From the NCBI GenBank assembly GCA_029964075.1, contig CM057149.1, positions 6,086,465 through 6,150,464 on the forward strand: DNA of 64,000 nucleotides, read 5' to 3'. The notes under the pieces are model-generated. The model was not told the origin of the DNA, did no database searches, and saw nothing but the letters and a program-made list of their open reading frames with translations. Within the stretch, counting starts at the first letter, position 1. Every line of letters begins with the position of its first letter. Positions 47,001 through 55,435 of the stretch are shown here, piece after piece. Source of the stretch: Patiria pectinifera. Taxonomy: Eukaryota > Echinodermata > Asteroidea > Valvatida > Asterinidae. Made by a program: the position numbers and the translations under genes.

Positions 47001-50000
47001 CAGCAAGTGTCCCAGGGCAGTCAGTAAGGGTCCCAGCGCAGTCGGCAAGGGTCCCAAGGCAGTCCGCAAGGGTCCCAGAGCAGTCAGCAAGGGTTCCAGG
47101 GCAGTCAGCAAGGGTCCTAGGGCAGTCAGCAAGGGTCCTAGGGCAGTCAGCAAGGGTCCCAGGGCAGTCAGCAAGGGTCCCAGGGCAGTCAGCAAGAGTT
47201 CCATGGCAGTCAGCAAGAGTCCCAGGGCAGTCAGCAAGGGTCCCAGCGCAGTCGGCAAGAGTCCCAGAGCAGTCAGTCAGCATGGATCCCAGGGCAGTTG
47301 GCAAGGGTCACATGGTAGTCGGCAAGAGTCCCCAGGCAGTCAGCAAGGATCCCAGGGGAGTCAGCAAGAGTCCCCAGGCAGTCAGCAAGGATCCCAGGGG
47401 AGTCAGCAAGGGTCCCAGGGCAGTCAGCAAGGGTCCCAGGGCAGTCAGCAAGTGTCCCAGGGCAGTCAGCAAGGGTCCCAGAGTTTCAGCAAGGGTCCCA
47501 GGGCAGTCAGCAAGGGTCCCAGGGCAGTCAGCAAGTGTCCCAGGGCAGTCAGTAAGGGTCCCAGCGCAGTCGGCAAGAGTCCCAGGACAGTCGGCAAGGG
47601 TCCCGGGGCAGTCGGCAAGAGTCCAAGGGCAGTCAGCAAGGGTGCCAGGGCAGTCAGCCAGGGTCCCAGGTCAGTCAGCAAGGGTCCCCGGTCGGCAAGG
47701 GTCCCCGGGCAGCCGGCAAGGGTCCCTGGGCTGTCAGTAAGGGTCCCCAGGCAGTCAGCAAGGGTCCCAGGGCAGTCGGCAAGGGTCCCAGGGCAGTCAG
47801 CAAGGGTCCCCGGGCAGTCAGCAAGGGTCCCCGGGCAGTCAGCAAGGGTCCCAGGGCAGTCAGCAAGGGTCCCAGGGCAGTTGGCAAGGGTCCCTGAGCA
47901 GTCAGCAAGGGTCCCAGCGCAGTCGGCAAGAGTCCCAGGGCAGTCAGCAAGGGTCCCGGGGCAGTCGGCAAGAGTCCAAGGGCAGTCAGCAAGGGTGCCA
48001 GGGCAGTCAGCCAGGGTCCCAGGTCAGTCAGCAAGGGTCCCCGGTCGGCAAGGGTCCCCGGGCAGCCGGCAAGGGTCCCTGGGCTGTCAGTAAGGGTCCC
48101 CAGGCAGTCAGCAAGGGTCCCAGGGCAGTCGGCAAGGGTCCCAGGGCAGTCAGGAAGGGTCCCAGGGCAGTCAGCAAGGGTCCCCGGGCAGTCAGCAAGG
48201 GTCCCAGGGCAGTCAGCAAGGGTCCCAGGGCAGCCGGCAAGGGTCCCAGGGCAGTCAGCAAGGGTCCCCAGGCAGTCAGCAAGGGTCCCAGGGCAGTCAG
48301 CAAGGGTCCCAGGGCAGTCAGCAAGGGTCCCAGGGCAGTCAGCAAGGGTCCCAGGGCAGTCAGCAAGGGTCCCAGGGCAGTCAGCAAGGGTCCCAGGGCA
48401 GTCAGCAAGGGTCCCCGGGCAGTCAGCAAGGGTCCCAGGGCAGCCGGCAAGGGTCCCAGGGCAGTCAGCAAGGGTCCCTGGGCAGTCAGCAAGGGTCCCA
48501 GGGCAGTCAGCAAGGGTCCCAGGGCAGTCAGCAAGGGTCCCCGGGCAGTCAGCAAGGGTCCCAGGGCAGTCAGCAAGGGTCCCAGGGCAGCTGGCAAGGG
48601 TCCCAGGGCAGTCAGCAAGGGTCCCTGGGCAGTCAGCAAGGGTCCCCGGGCAGTCAGCAAGGGTCCCAGGGCAGTCAGCAAGGGTCCCTGGGCAGTCAGC
48701 AAGGGTCCCAGGGCAGTCAGCAAGGGTCCCTGGGCAGTCAGCAAGGGTCCCAGGGCAGTCAGCAAGGGTCCCAGGGCAGCCAGCAAGGGTCCCTGGGCTG
48801 TCAGCAAGGGTCCTGGCGCAGTCGGCAAGGGTCCCAGGGCAGTCGGCAAGGGCCCCAGGGCAGTCGGCAAGGGTCCCAGGGCAGTCAGCAAGGGTCCCAG
48901 GGCAGTCAGCAAGGGTCCCAGGGCAGTCAGCAAGGTCCCAGGTCAGTAAACAAGGGTCCCAGGGCAGTCGGCAAGGGTCCCAGGGCAGTCGGCTGACTTC
49001 CAGTTGGAAGCAAGTTCAGGTCCCAGGCCAGCAGCCAATGGTCTTAGGAAGAACACCTATGTCCCAGGGCTAGGGTAATAGGCAAGTACCAGAGCAAATG
49101 ATACTATTTTTTTTGTTATTTGACATTATTATTATTTTTTTCAATAGAGCTCATCGATGTTCTGAACTTGTTCCCTAAGTCTGACTCCATCTTTGACTTT
49201 ACAAGACAAAAGTCCAGACCACAGTGTATATCCTGTGCTGTGGTTGGTAACGGAGGCATCCTCAACGGATCCAAGATGGGCAAGGAAATCGACGGGCATG
49301 ACATGGTGTTCAGGTTAGTAGCTGGTTTCTTGTTGCTTCGCACTAGTTATGACTGGTTGGAGCTGGTTGGAACTGGTTTAGGCCATGCGACCTACTCTGT
49401 GAAGTCAGTCACGTTGGCACATGTATTTTTGTATGTAAGCAGCATTTTAGAATGATGATGGAGAATAACTGAAAAATTGATGGACATGACATGGTGTTCA
49501 GCTGAGTAGCTCTGAATAAACTGCTTTCCTGTTGCTTCATAGCAGTTATGACTGGTTGGATCTGGTTTGAACCGGTTTAATCCATGTTGGCTCATGTATC
49601 TGTACGTATGCACCATTTAGAATGATGATGGAAGATCACTGAAAAATTGATGACTGTTACTGAAACAAACCAAACTGTAAATAACATTAAAAAATTTGAC
49701 TGAAAGTCATTGGTCATTGAAGTGCTCAATTGAAAGAGTAATTAACTAAAATAAAGCAGCATAGTTTTCGCCTGTCTTTTCAGTTTCGCCATGTTCACTG
49801 GTTGAATTTATTTGAAATGCATTCATGCATTACTACATGTTGATCCAAAGAGTCTGCTATGTTTGTAATCATTGATTGTTGCGATGAATCCTATATTTTT
49901 ACAGAGTCAACCACTGCATCAGACGTGGTTACGAAGACGATGTCGGGAATCGAACCACTCACCTTGTATTGATGGACCGGTCACTCCGAAACACAAAGGA

Positions 50001-53000
50001 CAGAGATATCCCCAGGGATAAGGTGAGTAGAGGGATGTGGGTGGATTTGAACCCCTGACCCTCTGATCACACCCTCCTCATTCAAGATAAAGACAGCAGC
50101 TGGATTCGAACCCTGGACCCTCTGATCACACACTCCCCCATGCAAGGTTTTCATTTGTATTTTAAGTAACACAAGGACAGCAGCTGGATTTGAACCCCTG
50201 ACCCTTATACTGTGCACAATTTTTGAGACAGAGGGGTACCTTTGTGTCCCCACACTCTACAGAGCTGCCAACTCTCCCTGATTCTGCAGAAAGCAGAATC
50301 ACACATTCCCTAACAATTGTTTTTCCTGTCATTCATCAGGGAATCAAGTACGTCTTTATGCCGTGTCGCAAGCAGGACTACCGATACGTCAAGGAAGCAG
50401 CCACCAGCCGCAGTCCAAAATTAAAACTCCGCGTCAATGCTCAGGACGTCAGGATACTTCATCCAGATTTCATCAGATACAACCACAAAATGTAAGCCGG
50501 GGGCCTAAAACTTTGCTGTGTACAAGAACATAACTTCAAGAGATACATACAGAGTATGCCCAAAAAAGTGCAAGTTCAGAAAATGAATAATTAAAACTGT
50601 TTCTTTCTTCAATGAAATTATATATTGACGTTAAAACCTGGAAGCCACTGAGATGTGGTTTTTTACGGCGGATGCTGAGGATATCGTGGACTGATCGTGT
50701 TTGCAATGCAGGCGTCTTAGAGAGAGCCAACACATCACGTGCTTTATTGCAAACAATTACAACGCGCCAGATCCGCATCCTTGGCCACATCCTTTGGAAG
50801 AATTCACTTGAGACAGTTGCCTCGACTGGTTCTGTTGCAGGACGTAGGGCACGAGGACGACAACGAATGACTTGCCTCTCTTGGCTCAGAGCTGGCACAA
50901 GGCGGCCTTGACATTATACGCTGGTGCCAGCAGAAAGAAGAGCACATTCTGATAATAATAACAGGTTCTTATATAGCGCTTTTAACTAAGATCAAAGCGC
51001 TTTACATTATTACTACCCCTAATCATTGGGCCAATTAAACATTCCATATACCATCTCAGCTCCCTGGGGAGTATACAGCTCGATGCTGCCTGTTAGGCGC
51101 AAGGAAGCTAATTCAATCACAGTAACCATCACTGCCCTCATATGTACCCATTTACTCCTGGGTGGAGAGAAGCAATGAGTGACAAAGTGCCTTGCTCAAG
51201 GGCACACGCACCATGACCCCGCCAGGACTCGAACCCACGACCTGCAGCTTTACCCACAGACCACGAATCAGTGCCCTTAACCACGAGGCCACAGCACTAG
51301 TAGTTGAGAAAATCAGGGCTTTTTTCATTGATACGCAACGTCAGATTCTGACAAGCCACCTCAATGCATGGATGGGTTTCTCAATGTTTTTACCCCATTG
51401 CATTTGGGCCCCTAGATCCAGAAATACAATCAATTAAAGTGAAAGGGTATAATTTTACTTGGGCCACTCTCACCTGGACATGCTGAATCTGGGTTAAGCA
51501 TTGAATAGGCACTGAAAGGCATTGAAGTTGGTGAGAGTGGCCCAAGTAAAATTGACACCTGTTCACTGTAATTGATTGTATTTCTGGATCTAGGTACCCA
51601 AACGGAATGGGGTAAAAAGAGTGGACTGAGAAACAGTCAGGTTTTAGTGTAATGTATAATTTCATTGAAGAAAAAAAACATTAAAGGGAAAATACAACAT
51701 TTGCAAACATCAAAAAATAAAACTACTAAATCATTTTGAAATACCTTGCTGGACTGTTAGTGAATGACAGTGTAAAGCATCCTGTAAAATCATGGCACCT
51801 GGTATACTGTCATTTTCAAGAAAAGTGGTATTTTTGTATCAATTTCCAACGCTGATCGGCCGATCAGCGTTGGAAAAAACTGGCTTTTTTTCCTTCAAAT
51901 ACTGGCCCCAGTTGACCATCGCACTTGTTTGCAATCGATTACACACCTTTGAAGGGGTACAAGCCAGCTAGACTGGTTCCCTGACCTTACAATTCCCAAA
52001 TATATGTAAACTGCTCTGTTTCTTCTTAAATGGAGTCAGGGAACCAGACCTCAGGAAATGATTGTTTTTCTTGGTTTTTATAGCATTTTCGAACCCAAAA
52101 CCTCAAAAAAGTCAGTGTAACTATATTTGCTATATATTTCCAACCCCCCAATTCCATCCATTTCTGAAAGTTACAGCAAAAGCAAATGATGTATATTCCC
52201 TTTAAAGAGTTTATTTATTTTCTGAATGTTGCACTTTTTTTTGGGCACACTCTGTAGATACATTCCCTTTGAAAATACATGTAGTTCTCATTATAACACC
52301 TCACCCACAGATTCTGTGTCTTGATTGGCCGAGAGTGAGTCACATGGTACTTTCCATTTTTGCTATCTTTCAGCACACGGCCAAAAGTACTATACCCATA
52401 GCAACCAAAGTACTGTACCCGTAGCAACCAAAGTACTTTGTGCAAAATGCATAGAGGTGTGTGTGTGTTAAGCATTGGGCGTCTTGTTTCCAAGCGCGAG
52501 CGCTACAGAGCTGGGTTCAAACATTTCGTGAAGGGGTAGTTAGAAAAAGTGCAAGTTAATTTTCAACTAATTTGGTATTTAAATAGAAGTACATTTTTAT
52601 TGTATTCAGATTAAATTAATCAGTTATCGCTTAAAATCAAGCAGAATCTGTGGGAGAGGTGTTATAAAACAAATATTGACCGCTTTATCTCGTAATGAAG
52701 ATCCATGGAGCATTCTATTTGCCTCGGCTTCACCTCGGGGAAAAATAGAATGTCCATGGATCACCTCAGGAGGCTAGTTTTACTACACCACTCGAAGCAT
52801 GCAATATTTGTATACTATGATGATGATGCAGATGTGTTGAAAGGTCACTGGCAGTGTTGTAGTCAAGTCCATCACAAGTCCTCACAAGTCCTCACAAGTC
52901 AACTAGTCCTAAGCCAAGTCTCAACCTATTCTAATGGATTGCGACAAAGGCATTTCTTTGTTTTTGTTCATCCCCTGTTACTTATGACCAGACTTGCGAA

Positions 53001-53788
53001 GGACTTGTGATGGTCTGAACAACAGCACAGAATACTAGCATTTGTTAATTTAACCCTAACCGCCCTGAATCCTCCAAAATCCTTTTTGCAAATTGGAGGA
53101 ATTTGCAGGATTGAGGTTACATGGCAAAAGTGCGTTGCTGATTTCGGAGTACGCACTGTGTCAAGGTCTTGGGCCGGACCTTGTGTTGTTTATGCTCAGC
53201 CGTGCATAAATTTAGTCCTTGATTATACTTGACATCCTCCGCACTGCTCCAGGATGTCACTGCCTCTGCCTCGGCCTATTGACAGACATAGCCGGAGGAT
53301 TTTGCAGGATTCAGGCAGTGGTCATCCCTCCATGGACCATATTCAAGAAATAACGGAGGAATTTGCAGGATTGAGGCTATATGTTATTTTTCCATGAGGC
53401 CAATTGGAGGATTTTGCAGGATTGAGGCTACATCCTAGCAAAAAGGCCTAGGGAGTTAGGGTTAATTAATGTGCAAGGAAAATGTGAGCTTCAAGATGAA
53501 TTTCTCTCCATTTTAAACAGTTGGGAAAACACCCGATCGTTTCGGCCGACGACGGGCGGCATGATGTTTTTCACGGCGCTCCACGCCGGCTGCGACTCCG
53601 TCAGCGTGTACGGCATGGGCTTCACTGCCGCATACTCGGAGCACTACTACGACAAGTCGTTCGTTAAATTCAAAAACGTCAAAGGCAGTCACGACTTCAA
53701 GAAAGAGGTTTCGATCTTAAAGCGTCTGGATCAGGACGGATTAATACGATGGTACAAGCGAGATGTACACGAATTCAGTGCCAGGTAG
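35073..53788 (+). CDS. GT29 sialyltransferase, ST6GalNAc-like (7 exons, 408 aa)
   Basis: Exons: 35073-35203, 44192-44402, 45465-45645, 49148-49313, 49905-50022, 50340-50491, 53521-53788. All introns are GT-AG, phases 2, 0, 1, 2, 0, 2, total 1227 nt to TAG. It is a type II Golgi protein: short cytosolic N-terminus, one membrane segment (about 11-28, TLAVFVLATVLLAYL), a Ser/Thr/Lys-rich stem, then the catalytic domain beginning near CPTSLQARL. Sialyl motif L is CAVVGNGGILNGSKMG onward (about 201-245), running through the exon 4/5 join into FRVNHCIRRGYEDDVG. Motif S is RPTTGGMMFFTALHAGCDSV (328-347), motif III is HYYD (361-364), and motif VS is His377-x4-Glu382. GNGGILNGS and PTTGGMM favour ST6GalNAc1/2-type enzymes, which transfer sialic acid from CMP-Neu5Ac in alpha-2,6 linkage to O-linked GalNAc. 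Candidate N-glycosylation sites include NAT, NTS and NRT. Intron 3 is filled by a minisatellite and intron 6 by nested transposons. The exact acceptor is inferred from family resemblance. Confidence 0.95.
35334..35790. repeat. CGTGAGTA/CTCGTGAGTAG satellite
   Basis: Clusters of ACTCGTGAGTAG and GAGTACTCGAGTAG at both ends of the segment enclose unique DNA that includes a telomere-like ACCCTAAACCCTAAA at about 35643. It lies in intron 1 of the sialyltransferase gene. Confidence 0.6.
37311..37769. repeat. Foldback with internal 100-bp tandem repeat
   Basis: The ends TTGCAGAATACCCCGCCACT and GAGTGGCGGGGTATTCTGCA are inverted. Inside, GGCTACGCGGATACGGAGTG plus the block CGAAGCAACACAAAAGG recurs about every 100 bp (about three units). 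It lies in sialyltransferase intron 1. Confidence 0.65.
38137..38507 (+). mobile_element. Harbinger/Tourist-type MITE, copy 3 (371 bp)
   Basis: GGCC ends, the 18-base GTCTCCGGTTTCTGGTAT terminal repeats, and perfect TTA duplications at 38134-38136 and 38508-38510. It is very similar to copy 1 through the whole interior, which suggests recent activity. It lies in sialyltransferase intron 1. Confidence 0.9.
38650..39085. repeat. Tandem duplication, unit about 225 bp
   Basis: TTCATGAAAAGC, TGTACTTTTGGATTCAGG, AACTAGCAAACTAGCCAGAT and TTGAAGTTCCTTTTCTATGA occur in the same order twice. The two copies differ at scattered sites and by small indels. It is intronic. Confidence 0.65.
39600..40062. 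mobile_element. Inverted-repeat MITE, family D copy 1 (about 463 bp)
   Basis: The left end GGGTCCACTGTACTAATTCA and right end TGAATTAGTTCAGTGCACCC are inverted. A close copy in opposite orientation lies at 60726-61164. Flanking ATAG is present on both sides (39596-39599, 40063-40066), but the other copy does not confirm the duplication length. Confidence 0.65.
40599..41048. mobile_element. piggyBac-type MITE (442 bp plus TTAA flanks)
   Basis: The ends TTAACCCTCCGAGCAGC and GCTGCTCGGAGGGTTAA are an exact inverted pair. Removing the TTAA target duplications leaves a 13-bp perfect inverted repeat beginning CCCT, the classical piggyBac arrangement. No transposase frame is inside. It lies in sialyltransferase intron 1. 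Confidence 0.83.
41288..41812. mobile_element. TTAA-flanked MITE, copy 3 (525 bp)
   Basis: TTAA at 41284-41287 and 41813-41816; orientation opposite to copies 1, 2 and 4. The central palindrome at 41438-41467 is perfect (half TCCAACGCTGGTCGG). It lies in sialyltransferase intron 1. Confidence 0.78.
42107..42714. mobile_element. Foldback element interrupted by a SINE
   Basis: The outer arms GGGCCCAATTTCTTGGCCCT and AGAGCCAAGAAATAGGGCCC are inverted, with GCTAACC/GGTAAGC and GTGCTAACC words inside. A minus-strand tRNA-derived SINE occupies about 42255-42605 between the arms. Confidence 0.68.
42255..42605 (-). mobile_element. tRNA-derived SINE (family with CTCTCCTGTGCCACGAGGG)
   Basis: On the minus strand the head reads TGGCTTGTGCGTAAAGCG (A-box region) and GGTTTCGAATCCC (B box), followed by TTCTCTCCTGTGCCACGAGG and GTTTTTCTCC, then a body and an AT-rich tail (ATTATATTATTATA). 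A shorter copy is at 56925-57085. Confidence 0.72.
43715..43985 (+). pseudogene. LINE reverse transcriptase C-terminal fragment
   Basis: The translation LPRKEWVTLNRLHTGVGQFN followed by RWGLRPSAACVCG matches the conserved end of non-LTR retrotransposon polymerases, which continues TAQHIINAC and then TRTW..L. Here the continuation lies in two other frames (TAQHIINACAALGPQL, then NEQTRTWFRQLDML), so there are at least two frameshifts. It is a dead 5'-truncated copy in sialyltransferase intron 1. Confidence 0.8.
44566..44960. mobile_element. TTAA-flanked MITE, copy 4 (3' truncated)
   Basis: The left end follows TTAA at 44562-44565. Homology to the other copies runs through the central hairpin near 44897-44928 (CCAACGGTGGTCGG / CTGATCACCGTTGG) and then stops. 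It lies in sialyltransferase intron 2. Confidence 0.68.
45646..49085. repeat. 21-bp minisatellite array filling sialyltransferase intron 3
   Basis: About 160 units, consensus CAGGGCAGTCAGCAAGGGTC C in most of the array and CAGGGCAGTAAGCTGAGCTC C in the first 400 bp. The first unit includes the exon 3 splice donor itself (GTGAGCTCCCAGGGCAGTAAG). Higher-order duplications of 528 bp (about 46520-47047 against 47048-47575) and 353 bp (about 47684 against 48037) are visible. As 21 is divisible by 3, all frames stay open for long stretches on both strands; these are not genes. Strand asymmetry is strong: the plus strand has G-rich repeats and few T. Confidence 0.95.
49291..49660. repeat. 188-bp tandem duplication including the end of sialyltransferase exon 4
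   Basis: GCATGACATGGTGTTCAG at the exon 4 end recurs as ACATGACATGGTGTTCAG at 49484-49501, offset 188 bp, followed by similar intron sequence (GTTATGACTGGTTGGA, GAATGATGATGGA, CTGAAAAATTGATG). In the second copy the donor GT has become CT. Confidence 0.75.
50035..50210 (-). mobile_element. Three truncated SINE heads in a row
   Basis: GGATTTGAACCCCTGACCCT, GGATTCGAACCCTGGACCCT and GGATTTGAACCCCTGACCCT each carry a minus-strand B box and the flanking AGGACAGCAGCT. They match the head of the SINE at 7012-7316. They occupy more than half of the 317-bp intron 5. Confidence 0.65.
50640..50945 (+). pseudogene. LINE reverse transcriptase C-terminal fragment (RTE/CR1-like style)
   Basis: The translation contains FLRRMLRISWTDRVCNAGVL, then TTRQIRILGHILWKNSLE and GRRARGRQR, the usual end of endonuclease-reverse transcriptase polyproteins. 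A frameshift near 50890 moves the last part to another frame (LAQGGLDIIRWCQQKEEHIL). Dead, 5' truncated. Confidence 0.8.
50953..51303 (-). mobile_element. tRNA-derived SINE, minus strand, TTATTATTATC tail
   Basis: Minus-strand reading: head TGTGGCCTCGTGGTTAAGGG with B box GGGTTCGAGTCCTG, then CCCTTGAGCAAGGCACTTTG and CACCCAGGAGTAAATGGGTA, and a 3' region AGCGCTATATAAGAACCTG before the TTATTATTATC tail. Structurally complete. Confidence 0.8.
51685..52201. mobile_element. TTAA-flanked MITE, copy 5 (517 bp)
   Basis: TTAA at 51681-51684 and 52202-52205. The central palindrome at 51843-51876 is perfect, with half TTTCCAACGCTGATCGG. It is inserted in the right arm of the foldback 50550-52254. Confidence 0.8.
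52290..52830. mobile_element. Foldback family with CCATGGATC hairpin, copy 1
   Basis: The arms ATAACACCTCACCCACAGAT and ATCTGTGGGAGAGGTGTTAT are inverted (52290-52309 and about 52648-52667). Beyond them is a second hairpin, GATCCATGGAGCATTCTATT and ATAGAATGTCCATGGATC. The same parts occur at 58930-59216 and 63825-63990. Confidence 0.6.
52853..53030. repeat. CAAGTCCTCA satellite with CAGTGTTGTAGTC end
   Basis: Begins CAGTGTTGTAGTCAAGTCCA and continues with CACAAGTCCT units. The far end ACTTGCGAAGGACTTGTGAT is the inverted counterpart. It is a third unit type using the same terminus. Confidence 0.6.
53052..53465. mobile_element. GGAGGATTTTGCAGGATT element ending 55 bp before exon 7
   Basis: The ends TTTAACCCTAACCGCCCT and GGCCTAGGGAGTTAGGGTTAA are inverted. 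The inside has several GGAGGATTTTGCAGGATTGA units. It is related to 29177-29690. The right end lies 55 bp upstream of the exon 7 acceptor. Confidence 0.65.
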
Positions 53789-54773
53789 CCGATAAAATGC
53801 TTTTGCTTTATCTTATTCAACAATTTTATCAACTTGGAAATATTGTTTTGCCAAAATATTATTGTCTTTCTTGAGCTTGGGGCTGTACTTTTTCTTAATC
53901 CAAGTTGGTAGAAATTATTTATTGACCATTTTTATCACCGCTTTATTCTAGTTTTTTTTTTTTTTTTTTTTACTGTTTGTTTTACGATTGAAAAGTTTGT
54001 TGCAACCCTAGATTGGGCTCTGTGCACATGTACCCCTTCAACGGCCAGAAAAGGAGAGTTGGGGGAGACCTAGACTGGTGCCCGGTCCATCCACTGCCTA
54101 TTTCGAATGATCCAAAAGTTATTGGGGGCGGGGATTAGTCTGGGAGACCATCGCAAGTTAAATGCGAATGTAGTTCGCGGGCTGACGACGCCTGACACTC
54201 ACGGGCGAAGACGCTATATGGCTTAGCCTTGGGCACAATCAGGATAAGAAAGTCGTGCGTACTTCGCGCGTGAAACAGTACAGTACGCACATGCGGTGTC
54301 CCGTCCAAGGTGCTCTCAAAAGTGGTAAAAACGCGCCCTCTTTTGTTGGCGCACGGAGCCCATAATTTGCAATTTCTGTAAGCATTCCTCAAATTCAACG
54401 TTATTTAACATTCAGTGCCTTTGCGGTTTTATATTTATGTACGAGCCAACCTTTGAGAGTGATGGTCTTTTTGTCTTCTTTTTTTTACCATGAAAAAAAA
54501 AATGTTAATTCATCCAGTGGCTGAACTAACTTCAAACAGTGAAAGTGATCTACTTGACTTTAAAAATAGGATAAGAAGATGTGCATACATATCAGGCATG
54601 CAAATTTTTCCTCGGATCCGCTGATTTCCTTGTTTTTTTTACTTCTCATGAATGCCATTACAAATTGAAAAACACCGTACAGAGTCTTGTGTGGTAAGGC
54701 ATTTCCTCGTTTTTTCTAAATTTCCAGTTGCATGACTGACATAATATGTTTTCAGAAAACAGAAATCTTAACA

Positions 54774-54779
54774 AATAAA
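54774..54779 (+). terminator. Candidate polyadenylation signal (AATAAA) for the sialyltransferase
   Basis: This is the first plus-strand AATAAA I found after the stop codon, 986 bases away, followed by an A-rich run. Long 3' ends are common for this enzyme family, but the assignment is weak. Confidence 0.3.
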
Positions 54780-55094
54780 AAAAAAAACGAAACAAATAAC
54801 TAAAAAAAAGTACTTCATAATGAAGCATTGTGATATTATTTTCTTACTTCAAAGTACTAGGCATGTTTGACTCCTGACTGTTTTTTCCCCATCTTTTGGT
54901 AAGTTATTGGGGAAAATTTACTTTTGAATTTATAATCTTAGAAAAACAATGAAAGGTCAAATTTGAATGAAGACTTAATGAAACTTTTGGAAAGACGCAT
55001 GTCCAAGGAAATGCCTTTTTTGAAGAACCATTGATCTGGTGTAAAGTTAACCATAAAACTAAAAGAGAAATATTTCATTACCACGGAAACAAAA

Positions 55095-55285
55095 CCTGGG
55101 AACAATCATGGCCGAGTTCGGGCGGTCTGCTTTTGACACGGGTATATTGTTCTCGCGCTTGAACGGCGGGAACACGACCCGCGAACACTGCACTCGGGAC
55201 AGGATCACACAACACCCATCCGTCAGGGTTTTGCAAGAACAACATAACCTTGTCAAGAACTGACTGCCCGAACTCGGCCCATATT
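55095..55285. repeat. Foldback with GGCCGAGTTCGGGC arms
   Basis: GGCCGAGTTCGGGCGGTCTG and CTGCCCGAACTCGGCCCAT are inverted about 150 bp apart, with AACAA...TTGTT words inside. The minus-strand frame across it (55344-55078) reads smoothly but shows no known motif. Confidence 0.5.
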
Positions 55286-55435
55286 ACATTATTCAGTTCA
55301 GAAGAGAATATTTGAAACAAACTATTTGACAATTTCTGTGACATTATTTTTAGATGACATTTTTAGCACTGATGCTAGTAACAGGGTTTGATGTTTGTGC
55401 AAGTACCGGTGCATGTACATATATATTACTTTTTT

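Larger units (their letters stand above)
50550..52254. mobile_element. TA-flanked foldback carrying nested insertions
   Basis: The ends CAGAGTATGCCCAAAAAAGT and its partner ACTTTTTTTTGGGCACACTCTG are inverted, bounded by TA at 50548-50549 and 52255-52256. Inner arms continue (TTCAATGAAATTATA against TATAATTTCATTGAAG; TTTTTACCCCATTGCATTTG against AAACGGAATGGGGTAAAAAG). The left arm is split by a LINE fragment and a SINE, the right arm by a TTAA MITE. A Tc1/mariner-type foldback is likely. It lies in sialyltransferase intron 6. Confidence 0.75.

Noticed and set aside
46261..48093. A 610-codon open frame of Ser/Gln/Gly and Arg/Val/Pro repeats
   Set aside because: It lies wholly inside the 21-bp minisatellite of an intron. 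The frame stays open only because the unit is divisible by three, and equally long frames exist on the other strand and in other phases.
48028..48933. A 301-codon minus-strand frame of PLLTALG heptads
   Set aside because: Same minisatellite by-product; no start context, splice sites or non-repeat sequence.
45646..49085. A CRISPR array
   Set aside because: Direct repeats without unique spacers, in an intron of a eukaryotic gene.
55078..55344. A minus-strand coding exon
   Set aside because: The frame is smooth but sits in a foldback with inverted GGCCGAGTTCGGGC arms, has no recognisable motif and no neighbouring exon.
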